Part shown: positions 12,811 through 25,674 of the stretch, in pieces
Numbering within the stretch: the stretch's first letter is position 1
Layout of the letters: every line of letters begins with the position of its first letter
From: Paraspadella gotoi
Taxonomy: Eukaryota > Chaetognatha
DNA: 64,000 nt
Assembly: GCA_051294375.1 (NCBI GenBank)
Contig: CM119265.1
Coordinates: 3,446,710-3,510,709 of the forward strand
Direction of reading: 5' to 3'
The notes under the pieces: model-generated
Told to the model about the DNA's origin: nothing
Seen by the model: only the letters and a program-made list of their open reading frames with translations
The model's database searches: none
Position numbers and translations under genes: made by a program

Positions 12811-13006
12811 CCGAGACGCAGCCGAACATTCTTAAGTGCTTCATCCTTATAATGTTCATTCTGACCAAAGATGCATACGTAAATCTCTCAAAAGATTTTT
12901 ATTAATTTCATCGATTCGAAAAAAAATATCTCATTTTCTGAATTTTTCGTTCGTAAAATATAATCCGCGTTTTACTCGTTTTACTCGTTTTACACGTTTT
13001 TCGACA
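11148..13006. other. Head-to-head intergenic region between secreted-protein and fucosyltransferase genes
   Basis: This is AT-rich DNA with the compound (AGCT)/(ATCT) array and a (GA)n array at 12,760-12,808. No convincing exon was seen. The start codons diverge from it, so both promoters and 5' UTRs should lie here. No TATA box could be assigned with confidence. Confidence 0.6.
12400..12550. repeat. Compound (AGCT)n-(ATCT)n microsatellite
   Basis: About 40 bases of perfect self-complementary AGCT repeats switch abruptly to about 100 bases of ATCT repeats. It lies in the gap between two divergently transcribed genes. Confidence 0.9.
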
Positions 13007-16000
13007 ATGTCTTTTTCGACAATAACTTTTCGTCTGCAAAAAGGACGAATTATTAAACTAATTTTAGTTATCATTTTTTTACTCCTTGTTCGTCATTTTT
13101 TCAGCAAGAGAAACGATCCAATCAAGGAGGTAAGTTTTATAGTGAAACCTACCAACTTACCCTCAATTTGAATATGACTCGCTTTTCGTTTTTTCATCCC
13201 CGGATGTATGTATATCGATGCGAATGAGTTTGAGCTCGGAACCGGCTTGAGTCGCTGCGACGCGGAGCACTTGTTGCGTTTATGGACAACCTTAACTAAT
13301 AAATAACTATATAATTTAAAAAACAAAAATTTATTAATTGTTATTTTGTTTCATGAAATTAGTACAACCAATATAATAATTATCCATTCATTTAATAAAT
13401 AAGCTAATATCGTTGACTAAAATCCACTTACCGTTCATCAGCGGCCAGTGGTGCCGGAGGCCAGTCATTCGCCTCCTCAACCTAAAGGTCCGGGGTTCTA
13501 GCTTGGCAGTTAAGAGGGACGGGGCGCTTAACCAGCCCGTAACACGGTCTTACAGCCTGATCCGAAGCTCGGACTGCTTATATTGAACGGTTCTATCACT
13601 AACACATAACAATAATTACTGTCTCTTCACTATCTTGCCCCTGACTTTGGACAGGCTTTGGTGGTTTAAGGCCTCCATCACTCTTACAGGATAATGACGT
13701 AGCAGGTCCCTACAAGTTTTCAATGAAGACTCTCTCACAGTCTCGTTAATTCATTCCCAGAGTACCTGTCTTCCCTATCAGTGAAGTGGTATAATGTTTC
13801 AAAGAATGATTCATTTGTATGAAAAGACCACTCCCTTATCATGTTACAGAATCAAAAATCGTTTCGCTCTCGCAATTCGCGCAAATGCGATAAAAACAGG
13901 TAAGCATCAACGCATCGATTTGTGATCATTCACTTCCGCCAATTTGGTTTCTTATCTTTTTTAGTATGTTTGTTACATAGTGTAATAATCCTTTCGTTTT
14001 TGGTAACATAATTTCGAAGTCACGTGACAATTTAAACTTCGCTTAGAGAGCCTCTTTTTTTTCGTGTAAAACAATGTACAGATGAGTATAACAAACTACA
14101 ATATTTATGTTGTAAATTGTGCTTATCTTTAGATAATTGTTCAGTCACGAGATCATCTGGAAAAGCCTTAATCTTGCCGATTATTTTTAACGCAATATTA
14201 CAAATACTATATTGTAGTAAGGTCATTCCCGGCTCATTATAATGAATTCCCTCTTCCAATCAGAACCGACTGCCCAAAACTAGTTCTCTACTGGACGAGC
14301 CGCTTCGGCGAAAAAGACTTTGCCCTCGGCTTCGGCCCCGGTGGCGTTCGAGACTGTCCCACGGGCCGTTGCGAGTTGACGACGGAGCGTGGAAGACTCG
14401 AAGAAGCCGACGCCGTCGTCATTCATCCCAAAGGAGTCGAAAGGAAGACGTGGAATTCGGTCGTCGTTTGGCCGACGTGGGATGACTTTGATCTGCCGGA
14501 GATAAAGTAGGGAGGGATTTTGAAAAGAGGGGGGGGAAGAGATTGGGGTTGTGGGTGCACTATAAGAGCTTAGTAGGGTGGATGACGGAAAATATCACAG
14601 AGCCTCGCTATCAACCAGAACGACTACACTATAGACTTAGTAGGGTGTATATGAAAATTTCACAGGGCCTCGCTATCGAGCCAGAACGACTACACTATAA
14701 GAGTTAGTAGGGTGGATGATGGAAAATTTCACAGGTCCTCGCTATCGAGCCAGAAAACGACTACCTATAAGAGCTTAGTAGGGTGGATGATGGAAATTTC
14801 ACAGGTCCTCGCTATCGAGCCAGAACAACTACACTAAAAGCTTAGTAGGGTTTTAGACTGAAGAACTATTACAGGGCCTCGCTATCGAGCCAGAACGACT
14901 ATAGTGTGGTGGTGGGTGGGAATGTTTAGGTGGGAAGTGGTGAGCGTTGAGAATGGAGAATGGAATGAGTGGAAAGAGGGAATTGAATTGTAGATCGAAA
15001 AAAAAAACATAGATAAAGGGGAACAATAGGGTGTAGCCAATTTCAAAACTGAGAAAATTAATCCAAATAAATAAAATAAATAAATTTAAAAAAACTGAGA
15101 AATACTATTAATTTAAAAAAAATTAGTAAAAAATTTTATAAAAAGCTGTCGGCAATTGATGCTAAATAATTTTTAAGCTTATTTCAGGTTTTCCGACCAA
15201 CGGTGGATCATGTTTACTCGCGAATCGCCTCTCATGGTCCCAGACTTAACTCCGTTCCGCGACCTTTTCAACTGGACCATGACCTACAGAACGGAGAGCG
15301 AAATTTGGACGCCTTACGGGAAATTTATCGGGAAAAAGGTCAGCGCAGTAATGAATGTGAAGTTTTTTTTAATTTAAGGCCAAATATAAATTGTGAATAA
15401 AAATCAAATTCTAGATATAAAAGCAAAACAAAATTTAAATTACAAGCTATATCTAAATTAAAAGTCACAAAGCCAAATGTAAAAGTTCAAATGTAAGTCC
15501 TAAAGTAAAACCAAACCAAAGCAATTTTTGGACTTATTCTGGTTAGAGTTCCGATAACCGTTAATTTTTTAGGAAATTCGCTTAACCGTTAAAACTAACA
15601 TTTTTAACGGTTAACCGTTAAGATCGGTTAATTTTATAATTTAACTTTAAATTTAAAATATTAAGATTTAAAACAAACTAAAGTATTTAATGGTATTTTC
15701 TCTTTAACTCTGGCTCTTGAATGCGCTGATAAAGACTTGAAACAGAGTCGAAACATGTCTATTCTTTAAGTCAAATAAAATTGTTGTTATAAAAAAACAA
15801 ATATTTTTGCTAATCTCATAATACAACGAAACGAAAGGATACCATCAAATTCTAATTCTATATTTTGTTTTCTCTTTCTCTCTTTTGCTTTCTCTTTTTC
15901 TTTCTCTACTTCTTCTATTCCCCATTATTTTTGTAGTTGTTAGTTTCTTAAACGCTTTTTTTCTGTTGTTAGTCTTTCATAAACTATGACCAATGGTAAT

Positions 16001-17198
16001 TGACCATAAATATAAATTTTAATTTATTGATAGACTGGTTGATTTATCGATTGATCAAAATATTTATTGATTAATAAATATATTTTTCAGTTTAATTAAA
16101 AAGTATATCATCATTATTGTTTATGTCTTTTTTAAGATTCGTAAAAATAATTTTTTTATTTGGTTTTTTATTCATTTTTTTCTTCATTCATTCGGTTTTA
16201 TTTCATTTGCTTCATTGTTAATTTTAAAGAGGGAAAGAAAAAGAGAGAAAAAGTAAATAAGAGGGATTATTTATTTTTAGCTAAATTGAATATATATTAT
16301 TGCATGAAAGGGCAAAAAAAAAGGAAAAGGCAAAAGCAAAGGGCGAAAAAAGGAGAAAAAAGAAAGGGGGAAAGAAAAAGGGGAAAAGTGAGAAAGAAAA
16401 GAAAGAAACAGGAGGAGGTAAATAAAGGGGAAGAAAGAATAAGAGAGAGATGAGAATAGAAAAAAAGGAGAAAATACAAAGGAAAAAAGCAGGGAAAAAT
16501 TGGAGAAGAGAGAGAGGGGTAAAAATATGGTAAGAAGGGGAGAGGAGATAAGAGAGAACAGAAAAAAAATAGTTTTTTTTTTTAATTTAAAGATTTCATA
16601 CCAAAAAATGAAAAAAATCACATTTGAAAATTAACACAAATTTAACCGTTAAAATGAATATATTAACGGTTAAGTTAAAATTATTTTTACCGTTAATAAC
16701 CGTTAACAGTTAACGGTTATCGGAACACTAATTCTGGTAAATTCATTTTTTTATAATTAACATATCTATCATTTTAAGTTTAACTAATTAAATCTTCGTC
16801 TCCCACTTGATTTCCACCTTTCGTCCCACCTAAGACCCACCAACCCCTTCCTCACCTTATCGACCGCCGCAGCAAACCCTACCTCGCGGCCTGGGTGGTC
16901 TCCCACTGCCGCACCTCCAGTCAGCGCGAGGATCTCGTGGCTCAACTCCGACGTCACATCCGCGTCGACGTTTTCGGAGACTGTGGTCAATTAGTCTGTC
17001 CGCGCAGCGACGCCTGCGTCGAGAAACTCTCTCCTCTCTACAAGTTCTACTTGTCTTTCGAGAACGCCCTCTGCAGGGGATACGTCACGGAGAAGTTTTG
17101 GGATGTTTTGAAGGTAACACTCAATGGTTTATTATGCTCAAAATGTCCAAATTAAAAAGTTACATAAATGACCATTTAAGGTTTAAGCGCTTAATAGT

Positions 17199-17259
<61 letters not shown>

Positions 17260-18149
17260 CTATTTTCCAAGTATCAAACTGTTAAAGGACTTAAATTTAT
17301 TTCAAAGAAAACTACAATGATTCCGGTGGTGCTTGGAGATGCCAACTACGCCGTCGTCGCGCCTCCCAACTCCTTCATCGACGCGAGGAACTTCTCGTCC
17401 GCCAAAGAGTTGGGCTTCTTTCTCCAGAGGGTCGCCGAGGATGAAGCTCTGTGAGTTGGAGTCTTCACGATTTGTGGAATGTCACGTGATTTTTACATCA
17501 ATTGCTCACAAATAAGAATTTTCGGTAACAGTGAAATTTTTAATACAACGGTTTATAAAAGTTTGTGGTCACTGAAAAAATTGTTAAAATAAATAAATAA
17601 ATAAATAAAAAATAAAAAATAAAACGATATTAAAACAATTTAAAAAACAGACGACTCTAGTCTACACTTTTTTTAGTTATTTTTTTAAATTTTAAACCTT
17701 AAAAAGCTAAAAAATTAATAATATTTCTCGAAATTTCAAGATTTTTAAATATTCCCATATCAAGAGAGATGCTGGGACGCTTCATATTTCAATAATCTTT
17801 CTTTCGAAACGATTGTCTCGCTCCCAAACATAAGGCGAACCTATCAGTTTCTCTCCCCCCCCTACACGATCTCACTTCAGCTTCTCTCCCCTCACCCCAC
17901 AGCTACTCCTCTTACCACGCCTGGAGAACCGACTTCGAAGTGGTCGACCACGACTACGCCTGTCAGCTCTGCGACCGACTCCAGAACGACCCGATCTCGC
18001 CTCCCAAGTGGATCGACCGCGTGGACGAGTTTTGGTCCAAAGAGAAAACCTGCCGATCTTCGCCACGAAATTCCATCTTTCATTCGATCGAAGAAATTTG
18101 GCCCAAATGGTTCGTTTACGATTGGAAGAAACAATTCGATTTGAGTTGA
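13007..18149 (+). CDS. Alpha-1,3-fucosyltransferase (GT10), type II Golgi enzyme, 7 exons, about 411 aa
   Basis: Exons 13007-13129, 13850-13899, 14264-14506, 15188-15338, 16835-17113, 17308-17450 and 17903-18149 join in phase to 1,236 nt. GT10 enzymes transfer fucose from GDP-fucose to GlcNAc on glycans in the Golgi lumen. A signal anchor near residues 12-32 (IIKLILVIIFLLLVRHFF) gives the expected type II topology. The N-terminal GT10 domain starts at KLVLYWTSRFG (63-73). FNWTMTYR (166-173), a GT10 hallmark, follows. The catalytic C-domain carries AAWVVSHC, VDVFGDCG, YKFYLSFENALC (258-269) and GYVTEKFW (271-278), then VVLGDANY and a final ACQLC (349-353). These are the conserved donor-site and disulphide motifs, and the length is normal for the family. 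The exon 4 donor is a weak GTCAGC. A polyadenylation signal AATAAA lies at 18,385-18,390. The gene is head-to-head with the secreted-protein gene. Linkage type (Lewis-type or core alpha-1,3) cannot be settled by eye. The 50-nt exon 2 is needed to keep phase and is the least certain part. Confidence 0.93.
13345..13750 (+). repeat. Dispersed repeat, family S4, long form split by an S2 copy
   Basis: The left part (13,345-13,404, TACAACCAATATAATAATTA and the AATAAATAAGCT block) and the right part (13,630-13,750, GGACAGGCTTTGGTGGTTTA) flank the S2 repeat. It is in fucosyltransferase intron 1. Confidence 0.6.
13425..13625 (+). repeat. tRNA-like dispersed repeat, family S2, nested inside an S4 copy
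   Basis: It shares GTTCATCAGCGGCCAGTGGT and GGTCCGGGGTTCTAG with the copies at 1.4 kb and 61.2 kb. It separates the left and right halves of an S4 repeat, which are continuous at 7.7 kb and 61.8 kb, so it either inserted there or is a piece lost from the short forms. Confidence 0.55.
14559..14903. repeat. 68-bp minisatellite, five copies, in fucosyltransferase intron 3
   Basis: Each unit carries TTAGTAGGGTGGATGATGGA followed by CCTCGCTATCGAGCCAGAAC, with small changes between units. Confidence 0.85.
15544..16730. mobile_element. Non-autonomous hAT-type DNA transposon, 1,187 bp, in fucosyltransferase intron 4
   Basis: The ends are inverted repeats: left TAGAGTTCCGATAACCGTTA and right, read on the minus strand, TAGTGTTCCGATAACCGTTA (one difference in 20). 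The element is bounded on both sides by the same 8 bases, ATTCTGGT (15,536-15,543 and 16,731-16,738). Eight-base target duplications and ends of the form YAGNG are standard for the hAT superfamily. The motif AACCGTTAA and its complement recur several times just inside each end, like hAT subterminal transposase-binding repeats. The interior has a purine-rich tract at 16,225-16,560 and no transposase-like reading frame, so it could only move with enzyme supplied elsewhere. The intact duplication and near-identical ends suggest a fairly recent insertion. Confidence 0.88.
17201..17252. repeat. (GA)n array in fucosyltransferase intron 5
   Basis: About 50 bases of GA dinucleotides. Confidence 0.9.
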
Positions 18150-18384
18150 AATTTAATTGTTATCATTAAAATTCCTTTTTTGTTTTGTTTATATTCATTA
18201 TTTTAAAATTGTTTTGTTCGTTGTGATATATAATTTCTAGTCGATTATTATTTTACCAACTCACGGGTCATTTCGTGTTAATTCCGATATCGTATCTCTG
18301 TTGTTAATCACTTTCAAATACCATAAAGCACATTCGTCATTCAGTGTGTCACATTGTTATTGCTTGTTTTAGAATTAGAATTTG

Positions 18385-18390
18385 AATAAA
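18385..18390 (+). promoter_or_regulatory. Polyadenylation signal AATAAA of the fucosyltransferase gene
   Basis: A canonical AATAAA lies 236 bases after the stop codon and is followed by T-rich sequence. It is a plausible 3' end for the fucosyltransferase transcript, assigned by position only. Confidence 0.55.
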
Positions 18391-19706
18391 TATACAAATT
18401 TTCATGTATTTTATTTTCTATCTAGGAACATATCAACTGTGTTTAAAGACAAAAACAACACCAAATTATCATTTTTTTAAAATCTGGGATATCGGTACAA
18501 TATATATAAGAATTATCCATTCATTCAATTTATTGATTCCCGGCCTTTCCTATCAATGAAAATATTCAAAGTTTTTTTATAAACTTTTATGCCATTTGTG
18601 CTTAAGATAACTCGAACTTACCTTCAACTCTCTCCCTTCCCCTTTTTCCTTACCTTCTCTCCCTCACCGTCGCCTCCTCCTTTTCCTCACCTCCTTTCCA
18701 CCCCCCCGCCGCCCCCCTATCCTCGCTCTTCAAAACCGCGCCACCTCGAAAGAAAAAAAATCTATGGCGCCATTTTCTTTTTTCTTTTTTCTTTTTTTTT
18801 TTTTGGTCTCAAAACAAGATTTTTTTAAACTTTTTTTTCTGTTTTAAAAAAAAGACGCAAAATGAAATCAATTTTTCCCCAGAGACGAAAACTAATGTGT
18901 CAAAAAAAACTTTTTCTTTTTTGGAGATTTTCTTTTCAGAATTCAGAAAAAAAACGAAAAAAAAAAGCGTACATAGATCATAGTAGGTCGAAAGGATATT
19001 TGTATATAAAAAAAGTGAGTTTTTTGTGGCAAAACTTTTTTCGCGGTTTTTTGTGCGAGGAATCCCTGGACGATCCTTTCGAGGGAACCGTCTTTTCTTT
19101 CGCGACGAACCTTCAGTTTCGCTTCCTTCTGACGCTTCCTCCTTTTTCTTAAAAAGGTCCTCTTCTTCTTTTTCTTCTTCTTCTTCTTCCTCCTCATTCT
19201 CCTCCTAGTTTTCTTCCTCCCTTTCCTCTACTTATCCTTATTTCTTTCCTTTCTTACCTTCCACTTTTTTTATTTTTCCCCGTCCCTTTCCTTCCTTTAT
19301 CTTACTTCCTACATTCCTTCCTTCATTCCTTCCTTTCTTCCTTCTTTTCCTTTCTTCCTTCTTCCATCTTTCTTTTATTCCTTCTTCTTTCCTTCTTTCC
19401 TTCCTTCTTTCTCTTCTTCCTTTCCTCTTCCTTCCTTCTTTCTTTTCCTTTTACTTTTTTCCTTCTCGGCTTTTCTTTTATTCTTTCCTCTTTCTCCTTC
19501 CATTTTCTTTCCTTTCTCTTTCTCTCTTTTTTCCTTTTCTTTTCTTCCTCCTCCTCTTCCTCCTCTTCCTCTTCCCCTTCCATATTTTTTCTTTCATTTT
19601 TTTTTGTGATGGTTTTTTGGAAATCATGACCTGAGATGAAGAATCCTCCAGTTTATGAAGCCTCTTAACGAGTTGCTCCTCTCTCTCTCCCTCTCTCCCT
19701 CTCTCC

Positions 19707-19767
<61 letters not shown>

Positions 19768-21350
19768 CTTTCCTTAACGGCCTCGTTCTTTGCTTCTTTT
19801 TTTGGCAGTTAACGACGACGACGACGACGACGACGACGAACCATTTTTTTTAGATTTACTTTCTTTATTTCTATTTTTTCAAAAGATTTATAACTTTTTT
19901 TTCTGGTGAATATGCTAAATTGCTAATTATCAAAAGGAAACGATTATAGAGCGAACGATATACATAAGCGAACGGGAATATATTTTCGAGAGGAAATATT
20001 AAGGAAGGTAGAAGTTCTAAATGAGTTAAAAAACAAAACAAACTTAAAAAGTCAAACGAAAAATACGAAAGTTTGAAAAATAAAATTTCTTTTTTTATCA
20101 TTTTATAACAAAAAGCTAAGAATTCAGTAGACTACCTTACATTTCTAGATGTATTTTGCGAAACTCTTTTCGCCTGTTTGGCCACCACGCCAATCTCTAG
20201 CCCAATCATTGCATCCTCTCTACCCCAATATCTCTTTTCTTGACTTTAGCGACTCTCAGCTTCTTTCTCAGATTCGGTCTCCATTTTCTCTCTTTTTTTT
20301 TTTTTTGCTTAAAACGCAGATGAATCATGGCTAATGATTTTCGCTCCTCGTTTCCAAATTTGGGGGCAAAAGTTCTCATCTGCTCATCGTCTCTCGATCC
20401 TCTTCTTCCTCTTCCTCCTCCCTTAATCCTTTATTCTCCTTCCTTACTTCTTAACTTCCTTTCTTTTTTTCACTTTATTGTACTTCTTCCAATTACCTCG
20501 AACCGTCTTGGTCAGTTTTCAGTTTAACTTTCCTGTCTAGTATCCTTATTTTTCCTCAATGATCTTTATCCTCTTCCTCATTTCCTCTTCCTCTTCCTCC
20601 TCCTTCTCCTCCCCCTCCTCCTCATTCCCTTCTGTCGAATTCTGCCATTGAAGCCTTTAATGGATCTGGTCCCTCAGCTGATTGCCTCAATTAAGGATCT
20701 TAATTTCAAACTTTATTCAAAATCTTTGAAAAACTCAAATCCCCAAAACTGTTATAACAAGACTTTTTTTTTTAAAGAGAGGAAAAGCAAAGCGGAAAGA
20801 GAGAGAGCGAGAGGGGAATCGAGCTGAAAGCGTCTCTCTCTCTCTCTCTGCTCTTTTATTTTGGGGAATTCCCAAAAAAACTTTTTTTGCTTTCCTCGTC
20901 TTCTTTTTTATTTCTCTCTTAATTATTTCCCATTTTGTGGAAAAGGAGGGAATTTCGGTTTTTTCCTTTTTTTTCCTTTTTTTTCTTTTTTTTCTTTTTT
21001 TTTTCTTTTTCCTTTTTATTCGCAGAAAGAAAATCCGACCGACGGAAAATTCCTTCTTTTTCATTTTAAGACGAATTTTCAAAGATTTCTTCGTCTTTTA
21101 TTTTTGGTCAACGATTATAAGGGTAAATTTTATTGTCTTCCTCACTGACCGATTAATGTTTACATTTTACATTTTTCGTATTATTACGTAAACGAGCCGG
21201 ATTGCATTTATAGTACTTAGTTCCGTTTACAATCACACACTAATAGAAAACTTGATGTTACTTTCCTCAGTATTTTCAGTTTCCACGGACGGTTGGGAAT
21301 TTCAAGCAGTGCCAGTTAGCCATCACTCCATTCGTATGCGTTTCGCTCTT
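18391..21350. other. Gene-poor region with polypyrimidine tracts
   Basis: No supported exon. There is an almost pure pyrimidine plus strand at 19,145-19,590, (CT)n at 19,680-19,765, (ACG)n at 19,808-19,841, and T/C-rich stretches at 20,380-20,640 and 20,940-21,020. Open frames here are Ser/Phe/Leu or Lys/Glu/Arg low-complexity translations of the tracts. Confidence 0.7.
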
Positions 21351-21360
21351 TGATTTTATT

Positions 21361-21443
<83 letters not shown>

Positions 21444-22243
21444 ATTTCAGACCCGCCCAGCAGTCTTTCCCCCCCTACAATCTATGCGACTTTGCGACAA
21501 GTCTTATCAATCACCCGATAAAAATTTTAATAAAAAATATGTATCAACCTCATTTTTAAATTTGTCCTATATTTTGACAATTAGTCATCGTTCTGCGTTA
21601 ACTTTATAATTTTACGTTCTAAGTATGAATAAAAACCGGTTAAGCGATTAAAGACAATTTTTAAGGACATGTTTATAACTTGCATGCAGTATTTAACTGA
21701 ATTGAAATTGAAATCCGTATTTAACTCAATTTATCTGTTTTTCTTTCCCTCTCTCTTAATCTTTCTCTTTCTCTCTCTTTCTCTCTCTTTTTTCTCTTTT
21801 CTATCTTTCTATATATCTTTCTATCTTTCTATCCCATCTCTCGTCCCCTTTTCTTCACTATTTCTGATTCTCACATCTGTTCCTTGCTCTTTTTCTTCTC
21901 TTTCTTATCGCTTTTTTTCTATTTTTCTTTTCTTCTCTTTCCTCTTACTCTTCTTTTTTTTCCTATCCACTTTTCTTTTTTTCTTTTCCTCTCATGCGTC
22001 TTCTCCCCCTATTCCTCTTTTTCTCCTCCCCCTCTCCCTCTCTTTCTCCTCTCCTCTCTCTCTCCTCTTCCTCTCCCTCTCTTCTCCCCTCCCCTTCATC
22101 GGGGTCAACCCACAACGATTCGCGTACGACCTTCGTACGCATCAACGTCGTCGTCGTCGTCGTCTTCGTCGTCATCGTTCTCTTTTCGGTCCCTCCCCCT
22201 TGCGCATTCATTGCCGAAATCCTGTCTGTCTTCTTTCTTCTTT

Positions 22244-22304
<61 letters not shown>

Positions 22305-22307
22305 TTT

Positions 22308-22363
<56 letters not shown>

Positions 22364-22365
22364 TT
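21361..22365. repeat. (CT)n, polypyrimidine tract and (TTTC)n array
   Basis: (CT)n at 21,361-21,443; a pyrimidine-rich tract at 21,730-22,105; (GTC)n at 22,144-22,168; and a long (TTTC)n array at 22,230-22,365. The long open frames across it are low-complexity. Confidence 0.85.
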
Positions 22366-23040
22366 TGTTTTCGACGGTTTTTTACTATTTTACTATGTTT
22401 TTTTATTTTTACTTTCTATTTCATTTATATTTCCGTACTTCAAACCAAAGTTAAAAATCGTATCTCGTATCGTCACTTATAATTTCGACGAATCAAAAGA
22501 AAGAGTAAAAAAGAAAATGATCTGATTGGATGAAATTCGCTTTCGACGTCGAGAAAAATGCAGATTGGATTTCATTCGATTCCCGCGGGAAAATTCATGA
22601 GGACGAAAATACGAGGGGTCAATAGTAAAAAGTCGAAACGTCACGAGGATCACAAGTCAGGGGGTCAAAAAAGATCATCGGGTCAAAAAAGATCAACATG
22701 TCAAAAATGGGCGAAAGTTGAAATATTCAAAATGGAGCAGAATTGAATAAGGTTGGAATTCTCCTTATGTATAAATACTAATTTGGTTATTTTACGACAT
22801 TGTTAAATTAATTATCTCTCTTACAAGATTATAACCTCGCAGGACTTGTGACTTTTTAAATCCCTTCTAAACTTGTCCCTTTGAAGAAAATCACCAAAAG
22901 TCCTTTCACGCTCTCACTGATCCAATCCATTCTCGACTCTCTCCCTCATCCCTCCCCCCTCCCAGCCCCCTGGAAAAAAAACCATTCACGAGATATGATA
23001 AAATGGCGTTGATTGAAAAGTGCCTCACTGCCTCGTGAAC

Positions 23041-23074
<34 letters not shown>

Positions 23075-23334
23075 AAGATTTGGTGAATAGAGATTCTTTC
23101 CTTTTTTGTGAATGTGAGGAATCGTAAGTCGAGTGACTCGAATTTTACGATCGAGTCTCTCACTCATTTTCTTTTAAGCGCCTTTTGCTCCTTTAAAGCC
23201 AAGCCCTTGCTTCACTTTTGCTCCTTTAATGATAAGCCTCTCCTTCACGTTTTCCTCGCTACTGTTAAGCCAATCTACCTCTTCTAAAGCAAAGACCCTT
23301 TCACTTTCTGTCGCTCCAATCTGCCCCACATGAG

Positions 23335-23705
23335 GCGGGGTGAACTTTGCTATGCTCGACTACATGCCCCCCAGATTGTAACCCACCCTGCACTGCTTCC
23401 AGTGGAGGGAGGGGAGCAATCTTCAGTACGTCCATGGGCCTGGAATCAGAAGGTTGGAATACGCTCGACAAGATGCGCTCACCAGTAGCAGCCATGGAAC
23501 GAGTCCTGAGCTTGGAACCAGGCTTGAGGATTTTCCCAAGGCGGCTTACGGCCGTCCTCACACTTCCAGCAGGGTAGGTACCGGGTGGGATTAAACCCGA
23601 TACCCAGTGGTCATGAGCTGATGACTTTACTCAATGAGCCACCGGGTCAGGACTGAAGGTGCATGCTTATAGGGGGGTGAACTTTGCTATGCCCGACTAC
23701 AAAGA
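23335..23705. repeat. tRNA-like dispersed repeat, family S3
   Basis: The block GTCATGAGCTGATGACTTTA, then CTCAATGAGCCACCGGGTCA, reads on the minus strand as an A-box-like TGGCTCATTGAGT and a B-box-like GGGTTTAATCCC. The segment GGTGAACTTTGCTATGC occurs at both ends of the copy. It shares most of its length with 33,180-33,450. Confidence 0.6.
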
Positions 23706-23992
23706 GAAGTAAAGAATACCTAAACATGTTAACAAGATTCAGAAATAAGAAAAGTGCTTAATGAACTATATTTAAAATTTAAATGTTAAAAATAAATATT
23801 CCTCTCGCTTGGTTGGCGTCATCGTCGTCGTAACTAAAGTCTTCTCCATTGTACGCTGATTTTTTTTGTGGAGACCAACTCGAGCGAGAATCTCGATTAT
23901 TATTAACTCGGATATGCAAATGAGATTTTCGCGCTCGACGGAACCCGTTAATCGAAAGACAAGCCCCGATCCGCCGTCACCCAAAGGGAAAT

Positions 23993-24089
<97 letters not shown>

Positions 24090-24268
24090 GAGGAATTTCA
24101 CAACGATGGTTGGTGGAGAGATTTTTCAATAGGTATCACAGCCCAGGCCGCGAGAAAGAGAGATAAGCCAGGAACGCAATGGCTCGAAAATTAATGATAA
24201 CACTTTTTCATATCTAATTTTATCTCCGTTAATGAATCTTTGTTTCCAAGAACCGGGCAAACCTGGTT

Positions 24269-24340
<72 letters not shown>

Positions 24341-24495
24341 ATCAACACACAATCCGGGATCATCGTGGTGAATAATTTGCTTCCTTTAATTTTTCCCTCT
24401 TTTGTCTTTAAAAATTCTTGAAACCGTTTATGAAGTTCTGCTATGAATCTGTTTTACTTATTGAGTTGGAAGAATAAGCGAAGGTCAGGGGAGAG

Positions 24496-24557
<62 letters not shown>

Positions 24558-24626
24558 AAGATAGGGAATCTTTACTCATGAATCGCAAGGTCGGCTGGTG
24601 GAAGAAATAGTTGGAATAAAGTTAAA

Positions 24627-24677
<51 letters not shown>

Positions 24678-24777
24678 TGTTAAAAGGTCAGTGAAGATAC
24701 TAAATAATAAGAGTTAGAGAATTATATTCCATTAAATTTTATTATTTACTATTTAGTCATGGTTTTGATTTTTTTAT

Positions 24778-24835
24778 ATGCTATGAAATTGGTGTAATCA
24801 ATATAAAAATATCCACTCATTAAATAACTAACGAT
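24778..24835 (+). repeat. Partial S4 repeat (left part)
   Basis: CTATGAAATTGGTGTAATCA, then TATCCACTCATTAAATAACT, matches the left half of S4. Confidence 0.4.
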
Positions 24836-25674
24836 ATGTTAACGATGATTCTGTGTAGTAAATATAGTTTCTGAATTCATTAAGCTGAAGCACACTTTAA
24901 AAAAGTTGTCTGACTTCTCTGTCTGAGAAAAATAATAATTGATCTTCTTTTTCTTGAGTTTTGATCTCGAAATTAGTCAGGACTCAAATTCAAAACACCT
25001 TTTTCCTTTTCCCCTTTTTGTTTTGTGTTTAGTCCTTTTGTACTTTGGTTCTGCTTTTTTTTTAACTCGATAATTTCAATTGAATATAGTATTTTGCGGC
25101 CTTTTTTAAAACATTGTCTTTCTAAATATTGAAAAGCTGCGATTTAAATATGACATTAATTATGGTAAGAATTTTCACTTTCAAAATTCAGGTTAAATGA
25201 AGATTCGTCTTGACAAAGAAGAAACATTGAACGTCAAAACCTCATCATAATAAAAAAAAAAATTAAAATAAAAAAAAAGAAAGTAAATTATAATGATAAA
25301 TAAAAAAGGTTTTTCAAATAGATTTTCCCCCAAAAAATGAAATTTGGAAAGTCCAACAAAAACTCATCATTAAGGAATAAAACTTTGTCTCTAAAAATAA
25401 CTAACGCAAAGAACTTCCTCCTTCCTGGTTTTTCCCATCTTGGGTTTGGCAAACCTGTTTTTAATTTTAAGAGAATATCCGGACAGGTATTATTAAGCAG
25501 AACCAGAAATGAAAAATGACGAAAATAATATTTGAGTCGCGGCGAATTTTCTGCTTCGAAATTTATTTAAAAACAAAATTACAAACAACCCAGGGTGAGG
25601 AATGAAGAAAAGCAAAAAGGAACAACGAAAAAGTAAGTAACTGACGCTCTGAGATCAAATTTTAAACTTTTTGG

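Noticed and set aside
14559-14903. CRISPR-like array (68-bp repeats)
   Set aside because: Units are contiguous with no unique spacers, inside an intron of a eukaryotic gene; it is a minisatellite.
21669-22525. Open frames of 160-260 codons rich in Ser, Phe and Leu
   Set aside because: They follow polypyrimidine and (TTTC)n tracts; composition is explained by the repeats.
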